A DNA stretch of 64,000 bases from Nitrosopumilus ureiphilus (GTDB taxonomy: Archaea; Thermoproteota; Nitrososphaeria; Nitrososphaerales; Nitrosopumilaceae): NCBI RefSeq assembly GCF_013407185.1, contig NZ_CP026995.1, positions 2,086,954-2,150,953 on the forward strand. The letters run 5' to 3'. The position numbers and the translations under genes are program-made. The notes beneath the pieces are model-generated. The model was given only the letters and a program-made list of their open reading frames with translations, ran no database searches and was not told the origin of the DNA. Positions 8,115-16,679 of the stretch are shown piece after piece (position 1 is the stretch's first letter; each line of letters begins with the position of its first letter).

Positions 8115-9294
8115 TTCTCATCGCCTCCACTGGTAACAATTTTGTTGCTCTATAAGACGGATACAATGATGCAATAATTGCCAAGGCAAATGATGTTAAT
8201 GCAGTTTGAATAATTTTTTCCCAATTATATGATACTTCAAGAGGAAGACTATTATTAAATGACATTTTTGTTTCCTTTGCATAAAATGTATAGCCTAATC
8301 CTGCTGCAGTCCCCACTCCAGCTCCTATTGCTCCAATTATCATTCCTTGGAAAATAAAAATTATCAGAATATCTTTTCTTCTAGCTCCTATTGCCCTCAT
8401 AACACCAATCTCTCTAGTTTTGCCATTTACTAGCATCATCTGAATCGTAACAATTGCAAATGCTGATGACATCATTCCAAAATATCCAATCATGTTAATC
8501 ATGGCAATACCGGATCTAAAACCAGCTAGTTGTTGTTCTGCTGATTCTTCAATTGTTTCTGCAATAAAATCATCGTTTGGAAATGATCGCAAAAAGAATT
8601 CTTTTACTTCAAATGCCTTTGATGGATCATTGAGTTTCACTATAACTGATCCCGAATCACCATGTCTATTCATCATATCACGTAAAGTATCAATATGCAC
8701 TACAGCAGTATAATCAAATCCTTGACCACCAGGTGATTGGGCAATTCCAGAAACTGTAAATCTTTTAATTTGATCTTGACCATATCTATCAACTACTAGA
8801 ACTTTAACGCTATCCCCAACTTGAGCTCCTCCAAGATCTCTTGCAACATTTGATCCTAATACAATAGAATTTCTAGAGAAAACATAAGATCCTTCTTTAA
8901 CAGTTTGAGCTACTGTAGATGCAAGAATGTCTCTAAATGGATCAACTCCAACAATAGGAACTCTAGTTTCCTCAATTAATTTTCCATTTTTAGTCATATT
9001 CATTTCTGCCGTCGATGAAAGCCGCGGTGTTGCAGCTTCAACATATGGAATTCTTTCAAACCAATTTACAAGAGACAAGTCAGATTTATCGATAAAATCT
9101 GCATCATCAGTGACAAGAATGTCACCATTTCGATAATCACTGATATCTCTAACTATTGCATCAAAGAGTCCCTGAAAAATTACAAAGTTTACATGAATAA
9201 CTAAAATTCCAATGGTTACTGCTAATACTGCACCAATCAAACTACCCTTTTTGTTAAAAAGCATCCTTTTTGCTAATCGTAACCTATATTCCAC
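8107..9294 (-). CDS. ABC transporter permease, MacB/FtsX family
   Basis: 395 residues with the FtsX/MacB layout: one N-terminal transmembrane helix (about 18-38), a large extracytoplasmic MacB_PCD-like domain (about 40-255) and three C-terminal helices (about 260-380). The cytoplasmic segment MVNGKTREIGVMRAIGARRKDIL between helices 2 and 3 is the family hallmark that contacts the ATPase. It heads the operon ATPase, CARDB-like secreted protein. Such systems are mechanotransmission complexes acting on envelope substrates rather than classical importers. An AT-rich box about 26 bases before the start supports a leaderless transcript. Confidence 0.9.
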   Translation of the reverse strand: MEYRLRLAKRMLFNKKGSLIGAVLAVTIGILVIHVNFVIFQGLFDAIVRDISDYRNGDILVTDDADFIDKSDLSLVNWFERIPYVEAATPRLSSTAEMNMTKNGKLIEETRVPIVGVDPFRDILASTVAQTVKEGSYVFSRNSIVLGSNVARDLGGAQVGDSVKVLVVDRYGQDQIKRFTVSGIAQSPGGQGFDYTAVVHIDTLRDMMNRHGDSGSVIVKLNDPSKAFEVKEFFLRSFPNDDFIAETIEESAEQQLAGFRSGIAMINMIGYFGMMSSAFAIVTIQMMLVNGKTREIGVMRAIGARRKDILIIFIFQGMIIGAIGAGVGTAAGLGYTFYAKETKMSFNNSLPLEVSYNWEKIIQTALTSFALAIIASLYPSYRATKLLPVEAMRTV

Positions 9295-9312
9295 AAAATC
9301 AGTAAAATAGTC

Positions 9313-9328
9313 TAATATTTAATATATT
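9313..9328 (-). promoter_or_regulatory. TATA-like element for the ABC permease operon
   Basis: An AATATATTAAATATT-type stretch on the minus strand is centred about 26-27 bases before the permease ATG at 9294. It fits an archaeal TATA box for a leaderless message. The Lrp-like regulator gene starts about 115 bases away in the opposite direction, so the intergenic region is a compact divergent control region. Confidence 0.5.
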
Positions 9329-9379
9329 TGATGTGTAATGCTAACATTATAGACAGTTTTATATCATATTAGTTGATTT

Positions 9380-9389
9380 CATATTTTAT
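9380..9389 (+). promoter_or_regulatory. TATA-like element for the two-HTH Lrp-like regulator
   Basis: CATATTTTAT is centred about 26 bases before the ATG at 9411, the spacing expected for a leaderless archaeal gene. It supports the chosen start of the regulator. Confidence 0.5.
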
Positions 9390-9410
9390 TGAGTTGGTCT
9401 AGGTGATATA

Positions 9411-10313
9411 ATGGACAATTTAGATATGAAAATTCTAAGCAGGCTGCTAAACAATTGCAGAGAATCAGATAGGCAAATAGGAATAGAGCTAGGAATTTCT
9501 GGCGGAGCAGTACGTGCTAGAATTAAAAAAATGGAAGAAAGAAAGATTATTGAAGAATTTTTCATAAAAGTTGAACCCCCAGTATTGGGTTATGGAGTTT
9601 TGTATTTTGTTGTGTCAGGTGAAAACATTAATGAAATTTTAGATCAGATAAGTCTTGTAGGTAAACCATTTTTTGTTGTGCCATGTGTAGGTGGAATTAC
9701 TGTTTGCAGTATTGTAGTAAAAGAGAACATGAAGCAAAAAATTCAGCTTGCAAATAAATTGATGAAAGATGTTAGAGTTTTATCAATTTTTGAGGCAGAG
9801 AATCCAGGATTTAATGCAAATCTTACAAAAACTGATTTAGAAATTCTTGAAGAATTAATCAAAGATCCTAGAGCAAGAATTGAAAAAATTGCTAAAAATG
9901 CAAATTTGTCAACAAAAACAATTACCAGATGCATTGAAAAATTACAAGAAAATGACGGAGTTCAGTTTACAATAATTTATGACCCCACAAAAATTGAGAA
10001 TTATATTCCTCATGCAATACTCACTTGGATAGATGGAGATCTTAAAGAAACATTACAAAATATGAATAAGATATTTTCTAAATCGTATTTGCAAATTCCA
10101 TTTATTGCTAAAAATCAAATTGTTTTGTTTATGTATAGTAATAATATTTTCAAAATGGATGAAATAACACAAAAAGTTAGAACAGTTAAAAATGTAAAAT
10201 CAGCAGATTTGTTTATTCCAAAGAGAATTTCATTTTATATCAAATGGTTAGAAAAAGCTATTAAAGATTTTAAGCAGTCCTCTAAATTACATCTAACATA
10301 TCAAACAAATTAA
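9411..10313 (+). CDS. Lrp/AsnC-like transcriptional regulator with two winged-HTH domains
   Basis: 300 residues. The first winged helix-turn-helix lies at about 4-50 (NCRESDRQIGIELGISGGAVRARIKKME region) and a second at about 140-185 (ARIEKIAKNANLSTKTITRCIEKL region). Each is followed by a ferredoxin-like ligand/oligomerisation half, so the protein is an internally duplicated Lrp-type unit. Such two-HTH regulators are common in this archaeal group. It is transcribed away from the ABC permease operon across a short intergenic region and may control that operon or itself; this is an inference from position. The effector is unknown. Confidence 0.85.
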   Translation: MDNLDMKILSRLLNNCRESDRQIGIELGISGGAVRARIKKMEERKIIEEFFIKVEPPVLGYGVLYFVVSGENINEILDQISLVGKPFFVVPCVGGITVCSIVVKENMKQKIQLANKLMKDVRVLSIFEAENPGFNANLTKTDLEILEELIKDPRARIEKIAKNANLSTKTITRCIEKLQENDGVQFTIIYDPTKIENYIPHAILTWIDGDLKETLQNMNKIFSKSYLQIPFIAKNQIVLFMYSNNIFKMDEITQKVRTVKNVKSADLFIPKRISFYIKWLEKAIKDFKQSSKLHLTYQTN

Positions 10314-10338
10314 ATAATAACAAATTCTAAGATTTAGA

Positions 10339-10854
10339 ATGAAGAAAAGGAAGATCTATGAAGGAAAAATTTTAGGTCTTAGTGTTTATGATGGAAAAAT
10401 AGAAGGAAGAAAAGTAAAACGTGAAATAATAGAACATCGAGGTGCTGCAGCAATGCTTGCCTTTGATGAAGAAAAAAAGGTTATTCTTGTCAAGCAACAT
10501 AGATTTCCTCATGGATATATTTTAGAAATTCCTGCAGGAACGTTAGAAAAAAGGGAAGAGTCAGTAAAATGTGCATTCAGGGAGTTGGAAGAAGAAACTG
10601 GATATAGAGCAAAAAAGATGATTCCTCTTATTACATACTATCCATCAATTGGTTATAACACAGAGGTAATTCACTGTTTTATAGCCTCAGGATTGAAGAA
10701 AATTGCTGATTTGAAGCTAGATGATGATGAGATTTTATCGGTTGTAAAAATGGATTTGAAAAAATTGTTAAAATTAATCAAAACTGGAAAAATTCAAGAT
10801 TCAAAAACAATATGTGCTGTTTTGACATATGCTGCTAAAAAGAAACTTTACTAA
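10339..10854 (+). CDS. Nudix hydrolase (ADP-ribose pyrophosphatase-like)
   Basis: 171 residues with a complete Nudix box at about 67-89: Gly67, then Glu73 and RELEEETG from Arg81. The preceding VKQHRFPHGYILEIPAGTLE is characteristic of ADP-ribose pyrophosphatases, which split ADP-ribose to AMP and ribose 5-phosphate. It probably clears ADP-ribose or related nucleotides in the cytosol. It follows the Lrp-like gene by 25 bases on the same strand and is convergent with the AbrB/PhoU gene. Substrate assignment is by similarity only. Confidence 0.88.
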   Translation: MKKRKIYEGKILGLSVYDGKIEGRKVKREIIEHRGAAAMLAFDEEKKVILVKQHRFPHGYILEIPAGTLEKREESVKCAFRELEEETGYRAKKMIPLITYYPSIGYNTEVIHCFIASGLKKIADLKLDDDEILSVVKMDLKKLLKLIKTGKIQDSKTICAVLTYAAKKKLY

Positions 10855-10858
10855 TTAT

Positions 10859-11839
10859 TTATTTATTATAAATTGGTTTTACGAGATCTGCAACATCAGC
10901 CCAAGATTGTGCAATTTTTTCATACATATATACTAAATCAAGAAATTCAATTGGAATTTGTTTTTTATTTCCTAATGTAGTTCTTAATTTACTAAGATTT
11001 TGTTCATATTTTTTATGCAATGATATTGCTTCAATAGCTAAGAGTCTATCAGGTTTTGTAAATGCATTAATAGATTTTTCTGCAAGTATACTAAAATCTT
11101 TCACTATATCAAAAATCTTTTTTGAATGTTCTTGGGATAACGATGAATTGTAAATAAAATTTGAAAGTTCAACAATAGAATCACCTGCATTTTCAAGAAG
11201 ATTTGCTGCAATTCTATAATCAAGCACATCAATATTTTCTAAATTAAATGCATTAGCTAATTTTTTATCAACAAGTGCACTACGAATTAAACGAACCAAT
11301 AAAAAATATTGTCGATTTACTTCAACATCACGTTTTGATAATGTTTCTAAATTAGATTTATCTTCTAAAGTTAATCCTTTTGATGCATCATCATACATTC
11401 CAAGTGCAATTGAACTCATTCTTTTTAGAATTTTTTCAGGATCAAGAGTTGTTGCATCTAAAAGAAATTGCATGTTGATATGAGATGCATCTTCTTCAAT
11501 AATTTCCATCCCTACTAATCTTCTCATTGAATTACGTATTTTTTCTCTATCTTCTCCCGGTATACTGGATTTAGAATTAATCTTGAATACATCATATCCT
11601 AAAAGATAAGCTCCTGTAATGTCTGCTACTATGTTTTCTTCTTTTGGTAGCGGATAAGATATTACAAGTTCTTTTGTTGGACGTGATTCTTTGTTTAGAG
11701 ATATTGAGATACTATCATGTCCAGTTTCAAGTTCAACTTGACTGCTTTTATCCAGATTATTAGCATCAATCCATTCTTTTGGAAGTGATACTAGGATGGT
11801 GCTTCCTATTTTTTGTAGGCGTCGAATGAATTTAGTCAA
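10859..11839 (-). CDS. AbrB-domain plus PhoU-like regulator
   Basis: 326 residues. The N-terminus (about 1-50) is a SpoVT/AbrB swapped-hairpin DNA-binding domain (IRRLQKIGSTILVSLPKEWI). The rest is alpha-helical and resembles PhoU, with two helical bundles (about 105-200 and 215-315). In archaea this architecture is annotated as a phosphate-uptake regulator. No pst genes lie nearby, so the phosphate link is family knowledge, not context. It is divergent from the CoA operon, with 65 bases between the starts, where it could act. DNA binding is well supported; target genes are unknown. Confidence 0.82.
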   Translation of the reverse strand: MTKFIRRLQKIGSTILVSLPKEWIDANNLDKSSQVELETGHDSISISLNKESRPTKELVISYPLPKEENIVADITGAYLLGYDVFKINSKSSIPGEDREKIRNSMRRLVGMEIIEEDASHINMQFLLDATTLDPEKILKRMSSIALGMYDDASKGLTLEDKSNLETLSKRDVEVNRQYFLLVRLIRSALVDKKLANAFNLENIDVLDYRIAANLLENAGDSIVELSNFIYNSSLSQEHSKKIFDIVKDFSILAEKSINAFTKPDRLLAIEAISLHKKYEQNLSKLRTTLGNKKQIPIEFLDLVYMYEKIAQSWADVADLVKPIYNK

Positions 11840-11904
11840 TTTATACTAATTTAATTAATTTAAACCATATTCTTATATTTTGTGTAAAATTTAAACTGAG
11901 ATTA

Positions 11905-12816
11905 ATGGAGGCTAAGGCATTTTGTCCCGCTCACATCACAGGTTTTTTTAAAGCCCATTTAGAGGATCCTCAAAGGAATTTAGAAAATTTAGGATCTATG
12001 GGAGCAGGTTTTTCAATTAAACAAGGCGTTACAACTAGAGTAAAAATCGATACAAAAAATGATCAGCAATCAAATTTTTGTATTATAGCAAAGGGATATC
12101 AATCAGATAAAACAGATGTGTCAGAGTATGTGTTAAATGAATTCCTAAAGCTTGGAGAATTTTCTGATAAATTTTTTGATATTGAACATGAAATATTGAT
12201 TCCAGTAGGATATGGTTTAGGTTCTAGCAGTGCTGTTGCTTTATCACTATCTTATGCATTGGATCAAGCTCTTAATACTAAATTAGATAAAATAAAAATT
12301 GGACAAATAGCACATAATGCAGAAGTAAATTGTAAAACAGGGCTCGGAGATGTTTTAGCATCATATCATGGAGGTTTTGAAATTCGTGTCAAGGCAGGAG
12401 CACCTGGAATTGGAAGTGTTGAAAAAATAATTACAGATAAAATTGTAATTATGATGATATGTTTTTCTCCAATTTCTACCAATAAATTCATCAAAGAACG
12501 TTTACCTCAAATCAATGGTCTTGGTGGAAAAATGGTAAACAAATTACTAGAATCAAAAAACTATGAACATTTTCAAGATATGTCTTTAGAATTTGCAAAA
12601 TATGTTGATGTTATGACTCCAAGAATGCAAAAATTAGTTGATGAATTATCTCAAAAGGATATCAAATGTGGAATTGCGTTATTTGGTGAAACAGTTTTTT
12701 CAATGATTCCTAAAGAAAAAGAAAATGATGTTTTAGAGATTTTACAGAAATATCCCGAAGGATCAATTATAAAATCAGAGTTAGATGATCAAGGAGCACG
12801 AGTTCTTTTTAATTAA
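11905..12816 (+). CDS. Pantoate kinase (archaeal CoA pathway)
   Basis: Phosphorylates pantoate to 4-phosphopantoate, the archaeal replacement for bacterial pantothenate kinase. 303 residues of the GHMP kinase superfamily. The ATP-binding loop is PVGYGLGSSSAVALS (100-114), the N-terminus CPAHITGFFKAH is typical of the PoK group, and TGLGDVLASYHGG is the third conserved motif. It is the first gene of an operon continuing with phosphopantothenate synthetase ten bases downstream, then PanB and CoaBC, which makes the assignment firm. Confidence 0.92.
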   Translation: MEAKAFCPAHITGFFKAHLEDPQRNLENLGSMGAGFSIKQGVTTRVKIDTKNDQQSNFCIIAKGYQSDKTDVSEYVLNEFLKLGEFSDKFFDIEHEILIPVGYGLGSSSAVALSLSYALDQALNTKLDKIKIGQIAHNAEVNCKTGLGDVLASYHGGFEIRVKAGAPGIGSVEKIITDKIVIMMICFSPISTNKFIKERLPQINGLGGKMVNKLLESKNYEHFQDMSLEFAKYVDVMTPRMQKLVDELSQKDIKCGIALFGETVFSMIPKEKENDVLEILQKYPEGSIIKSELDDQGARVLFN

Positions 12817-12826
12817 TTGAAATCAT

Positions 12827-13591
12827 ATGTCATTAATTCCAAAATCACATCCAAGAGCTAAATCATTATTTATTCGAGAGAAACTTGTGAAAGGATTTGA
12901 TAATGGATTAGTTGCAAAAGAAGGATTACTTGCTCAAGGTAGAGGTGAGGCTTTTGATTATCTATTAGGAGAGAAAACTGGAAAACCTGCAAAAAATGCA
13001 ATTAGGGCTGCAGCAGCACAACTTCTTATAGCAGAAAGGCCTGTCATCTCAGTTAATGGAAATATTGCAGCACTATGCCCTAAAGAAATTGTTAAACTAT
13101 CAAAGCAGATCAAGGCTAAACTTGAAGTAAATTTGTTTTATGCAAATAAAATGAGAAAGCAGGCAATCACAAAGACACTCAAAAAATCTGGTGCAAAAGA
13201 GATTTTAGGTTTAAATCCCAATACATCTACAAAATTACTTGGAATAGACTCTGCAAGAAGAATAGTTGATAAAAATGGAATTTTTGCAGCAGATGTTGTG
13301 TTAGTACCATTAGAAGACGGTGATAGAACCATAGCACTAAGAAAAGCGGGAAAAATAGTCATAACGTTTGATCTTAATCCTCTTTCAAGAACCTCACAAA
13401 CTGCAAATATAACAATTGTAGATAATGTAACACGAGCAATTAATTTACTAATAGATGAATCAAAGAAATTATCTAAAAAAAACAATACGTTACTTAGAAA
13501 AATAATTGATAATTTTGATAATAAAAAAAATCTTTCAGAAAACATACTTGAAATAAAAGAAAATCTAACAAGAGGTGTAAAGATTGCATAG
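12827..13591 (+). CDS. 4-phosphopantoate--beta-alanine ligase (phosphopantothenate synthetase)
   Basis: Joins 4-phosphopantoate to beta-alanine with ATP, giving 4-phosphopantothenate. 254 residues of the archaeal DUF137 family. Recognisable features are the start IPKSHPRAKSLFIREKLV, GLLAQGRGEAFDYLLGE, and VPLEDGDRTIALRKAGK followed by ITFDLNPLSRTS. The gene lies between pantoate kinase and ketopantoate hydroxymethyltransferase and overlaps the latter by eight bases, so translation is probably coupled. Family and pathway fit are both strong. Confidence 0.92.
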   Translation: MSLIPKSHPRAKSLFIREKLVKGFDNGLVAKEGLLAQGRGEAFDYLLGEKTGKPAKNAIRAAAAQLLIAERPVISVNGNIAALCPKEIVKLSKQIKAKLEVNLFYANKMRKQAITKTLKKSGAKEILGLNPNTSTKLLGIDSARRIVDKNGIFAADVVLVPLEDGDRTIALRKAGKIVITFDLNPLSRTSQTANITIVDNVTRAINLLIDESKKLSKKNNTLLRKIIDNFDNKKNLSENILEIKENLTRGVKIA

Positions 13592-14423
13592 ATCAATATT
13601 AGATATTCTAAAAATGAAAAAAGAAAAGAAAAAGATTTCAGTAATTACAAGTTATGATTACACTTTGGCATCATTGTGTGATAAAGCAGGGATTGATGTA
13701 CTTTTAGTTGGAGACAGCGCAGGAATGGTAATGCTCGGTTATGAGAATACAATTCCTGTAACAATGGATCAAATGTGTATGTTTACAGAAGCAGTTAGCA
13801 GAGCTAGAAAAAATGCATTACTAGTATCAGATTTACCATTTATGTCATATCAAGCTAGTATAGAAGATGCGATTAGTAATTCAGGAAAGCTAATCAAGTC
13901 AGGAGCTGATGCAGTAAAGCTTGAAGGCGGTTCGATTATGGCTGAAACAATTAGTGCTATTGTTGATGTGGGAATTCCAGTTATGGGCCATATTGGATTG
14001 CAACCACAAACAACAATGCTTTCACAAGGATACAAAGTTCAAGGAAAAACAAAAGATACTGCAATGAAGTTAATTGAAGATGCAAAAGAGCTTGAAAAGG
14101 CAGGAGTGTTTAGTATTGCACTAGAAATGGTTAGTCATGAAGTAGCAGAAATAATTTCTCAAACAGTCAGTGTACCAATTATTGGAATTGGTTCAGGTGT
14201 AGGATGTGATGGACAAGTTCTAGTTGTTCAAGATTTACTTGGAATGTATGATAAAATCAAACCCAAATTTGCTAAAAGATACATGCATTTATCTGAAGAT
14301 ATAGTGAAATCGCTTGAAGATTACAAAAATGATGTTATTTCAGGCACATTTCCTGCAGAAGAAAATTGGTTTTCTATGGAGGAAGATGAATTGAAAAAAT
14401 TACGTGAGCAAATTGGTAGTTAA
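13584..14423 (+). CDS. panB: 3-methyl-2-oxobutanoate (ketopantoate) hydroxymethyltransferase
   Basis: Transfers a hydroxymethyl group from methylene-tetrahydrofolate or an archaeal equivalent to alpha-ketoisovalerate, the first committed step to pantoate. 279 residues with the PanB landmarks: VITSYDYTLASLCDKAGID, LLVGDSAGMVMLGYENTIPV (metal-binding Asp), KLEGG, MGHIGLQPQ, and IIGIGSGVGCDGQVLVVQDLLGM. The start is a TTG at 13584 inside the end of the preceding gene. No panE reductase is seen in the window. It is part of the CoA operon. Confidence 0.94.
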   Translation: MHRSILDILKMKKEKKKISVITSYDYTLASLCDKAGIDVLLVGDSAGMVMLGYENTIPVTMDQMCMFTEAVSRARKNALLVSDLPFMSYQASIEDAISNSGKLIKSGADAVKLEGGSIMAETISAIVDVGIPVMGHIGLQPQTTMLSQGYKVQGKTKDTAMKLIEDAKELEKAGVFSIALEMVSHEVAEIISQTVSVPIIGIGSGVGCDGQVLVVQDLLGMYDKIKPKFAKRYMHLSEDIVKSLEDYKNDVISGTFPAEENWFSMEEDELKKLREQIGS

Positions 14424-15651
14424 GAAAAAAGATCACCCGTCACTTGATATTGTTTCTTCAAAAGGTGTGGAGCTTATAGATAAAAAAATAGTTCTTTGTG
14501 TTGCAGGAAGTGTTGCAGCATACAAAGCAATTGAATTAGCCAGATTATTGATGAGACATGGTGCTGATGTCACGTGTGTTGCAAGTAATGCAGTTACAAA
14601 ATTGATACAACCAGATTATTTTAAATGGGCTACTGGAAATGAAGTTATAACAAAACTCACTGGTGAATTAGAACATATCAAATTAGCAGATTATAAACAA
14701 TCAGATTTAGTAATTGTATATCCTGCAACAGCAAACACACTAGGAAAACTTGCAAATGGAATAGATGATACCCCTGTATCAACAGTACTTACTGTGGGAT
14801 TTGGTTCAAAGATTCCAATTCTAATGTGTTTGGCTATGCATGAATCAATGTATGATAATTCAGCAGTTAAAAAAAATATTGAATTTCTAAAAAATAAAAT
14901 TCAATTTCTTAGTCCACAAATGGTTGAAGGAAAAGCAAAAGCTCCAGAACCGGAAGATGTTTTAGATATTGTATTAAAAAAATTTGGATTCACATCAATA
15001 TTGAAAAATAAAAAAGTACTAATGACTGCAGGCCCTACATTAGAGTTCATTGATCCGATAAGAGTAATAACAAATCTTAGCTCCGGAAAAACTGGAGTGC
15101 TTTTAGCATCTCAATTAATTTCTGCAGGAGCTAAAGTTACTATTGTTTATGGGCCAGGAAATGAAAAACCTCCCAAGGGTGCTAAAATAATAAATGTAAA
15201 AACAAGTAAAGAAATGCTTGATGCAACTAAAAATGAGCTAAAGAAAAAATTTGATGTTGTGATTATGGCAGCAGCTGCTTCAGATTACACACCGGAAAAT
15301 GTATTTAAATCCAAAATTAAAAGTGATAAAAAATCCCTGACAATTAGGCTCAAAAAGGCACCAAAAATCATTGAACAGGTCAGAAAATTTCAAAAAGATG
15401 CACTACTAGTTGGATTCAAAGCAGAATCAAACATTTCAAAAAGTGCTTTAATCAAATCAGCTCAAAAAAAGCTAAAAGATGTTGATGCAGACATTATGAT
15501 TGCAAATGATATTGGAAGTAAATATCAAAAGAATCCTAATTACAATCAGATCTTAATTATTGATAATAAAAAAATCACATCATCAGGATGGAAGAAAAAA
15601 GAAAAGATTGTAAAATTAATCAAAAAAGAAATTGAACAGAAACTAAAATGA
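14404..15651 (+). CDS. coaBC: Bifunctional phosphopantothenoylcysteine decarboxylase/phosphopantothenate--cysteine ligase
   Basis: Adds cysteine to 4-phosphopantothenate and decarboxylates the product to 4-phosphopantetheine. The N-terminal half (about 28-195) is the flavin-dependent CoaC domain with VAGSVAAYKAIELARLL, YPATANTLGKLANGI and the active-site AMHESMYDN. The C-terminal half (about 200-410) is CoaB with MTAGPTLEFIDPIRVI, NLSSGKTG, AAASDYTP and a Lys-rich KxKxxKK loop. The start is GTG 14404 or, equally possible, TTG 14413; both lie within the end of panB. It is followed by an ATGA overlap with a 55-residue gene. Confidence 0.93.
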   Translation: MSKLVVKKKDHPSLDIVSSKGVELIDKKIVLCVAGSVAAYKAIELARLLMRHGADVTCVASNAVTKLIQPDYFKWATGNEVITKLTGELEHIKLADYKQSDLVIVYPATANTLGKLANGIDDTPVSTVLTVGFGSKIPILMCLAMHESMYDNSAVKKNIEFLKNKIQFLSPQMVEGKAKAPEPEDVLDIVLKKFGFTSILKNKKVLMTAGPTLEFIDPIRVITNLSSGKTGVLLASQLISAGAKVTIVYGPGNEKPPKGAKIINVKTSKEMLDATKNELKKKFDVVIMAAAASDYTPENVFKSKIKSDKKSLTIRLKKAPKIIEQVRKFQKDALLVGFKAESNISKSALIKSAQKKLKDVDADIMIANDIGSKYQKNPNYNQILIIDNKKITSSGWKKKEKIVKLIKKEIEQKLK

Positions 15652-15815
15652 AAAACTCTGAGTTAAAAAAATTAATATCACAGTACAAAGAGTTTAGAGA
15701 GAAAAAGAAACATGCAGATATTTTTAAAATTGAAGAAATGTTAAAAGAAATTGAACATAGATATTTTCATGAAACAGGAAGAACATTAAAATCAGATTTA
15801 AAGGAATTAGTCTAA
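15648..15815 (+). CDS. 55-residue helical protein translationally coupled to coaBC
   Basis: A short gene with an ATG at 15648 that overlaps the coaBC stop (ATGA) and a TAA at 15813-15815. The product is highly charged and helical (SELKKLISQYKEFREKKKH, then EEMLKEIEHRYFHETGR). No membrane segment or Cys motif is present. The four-base overlap with coaBC and the two-base gap to the methyltransferase gene make translation likely. I do not recognise a family. A small partner of CoaBC or of the methyltransferase is possible, from position only. Confidence 0.6.
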   Translation: MKNSELKKLISQYKEFREKKKHADIFKIEEMLKEIEHRYFHETGRTLKSDLKELV

Positions 15816-15817
15816 AG

Positions 15818-16663
15818 TTGTTAAATCCAGAATCACTTGAATATAAAAAAAGAAACATGATAATATGGAATGAAGTTGCACCACGTTATCATAAAAGATG
15901 GGCAAGTGTTAATGAAGGACCATTTCAAAGTACCTCCAAATTGATAGAACTAGTAGATATTAACAAAGGAGATTTTGTATTAGATGTTGCATGTGGTACT
16001 GGTGTTGTTACAAAAGAAATTAGGAAAAGAGTAGGAAGTTTAGGATATGTTGTAGGCGCTGATACTTCTAGTACAGCAATTAAAATTGCAAAAAAATGGA
16101 ATGATAAAAAATCAAAATTAGATTTTTTAAATATAGATGCAGAAAATTTTAGTTTTTCAAAAAAATTTGATATTATCACATGTCAGTATGCGTTGTTTTT
16201 CTTTCCCAATGCCAATAAAGCACTAAAAAATATGAAAAATAGCCTTAAAAAATCAGGTAAAATTGGCATATCAGTTCATGGTAGTAGAGAAAAAGTTCCA
16301 TTTTTTAGCAATATTTTAGACTCAGTAATTAAATTCATTCCAGATTATGTACCACCTGGTTCTCCAAATCTTGATAGATTTGGTACAAAATCTGCATTAA
16401 AAGCAGAAATTAGCAAGGCAGGTTTTTCAAAAATTTCAGTTAAAGAATTTATTTTTCATTACAGTCCTGGAAAATTTGAGGATTATTGGAAAAATTATAT
16501 CAAATACATAGCAAAGCCACTAAAAGAGAAACTAAATGAATTAGAATATTCAAAAAGAGAAGAATTGAAACAAGTTGTAAAAGATAAAACATCTCAATAT
16601 ACAAAGAAAAATGGAGAAATTCTATTTCCTTGGCAAGTTTTAATTTTGACTGCAAAATACTAG
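15818..16663 (+). CDS. SAM-dependent methyltransferase (UbiE-like class I)
   Basis: 281 residues with a Rossmann-type methyltransferase domain. Motif I is FVLDVACGTGVVTKEI (about 51-66), an acidic end of strand 2 lies near VVGADTSSTAIKIA, and FDIITCQYALFFFPN is motif IV. The layout resembles UbiE/MenG-like C-methyltransferases, which act on quinones, but the substrate cannot be set from sequence. The start is a TTG two bases after the preceding stop. It is the likely last or second-last gene of the CoA operon transcript. Confidence 0.82.
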   Translation: MLNPESLEYKKRNMIIWNEVAPRYHKRWASVNEGPFQSTSKLIELVDINKGDFVLDVACGTGVVTKEIRKRVGSLGYVVGADTSSTAIKIAKKWNDKKSKLDFLNIDAENFSFSKKFDIITCQYALFFFPNANKALKNMKNSLKKSGKIGISVHGSREKVPFFSNILDSVIKFIPDYVPPGSPNLDRFGTKSALKAEISKAGFSKISVKEFIFHYSPGKFEDYWKNYIKYIAKPLKEKLNELEYSKREELKQVVKDKTSQYTKKNGEILFPWQVLILTAKY

Positions 16664-16679
16664 GATTCAGGAAATAAGA

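Noticed and set aside
13138-13596. 152-codon minus-strand frame across the phosphopantothenate synthetase gene
   Set aside because: Antisense shadow of a clear CoA-pathway gene; the hydrophobic, Ser-rich product reflects the complement of the sense codons.
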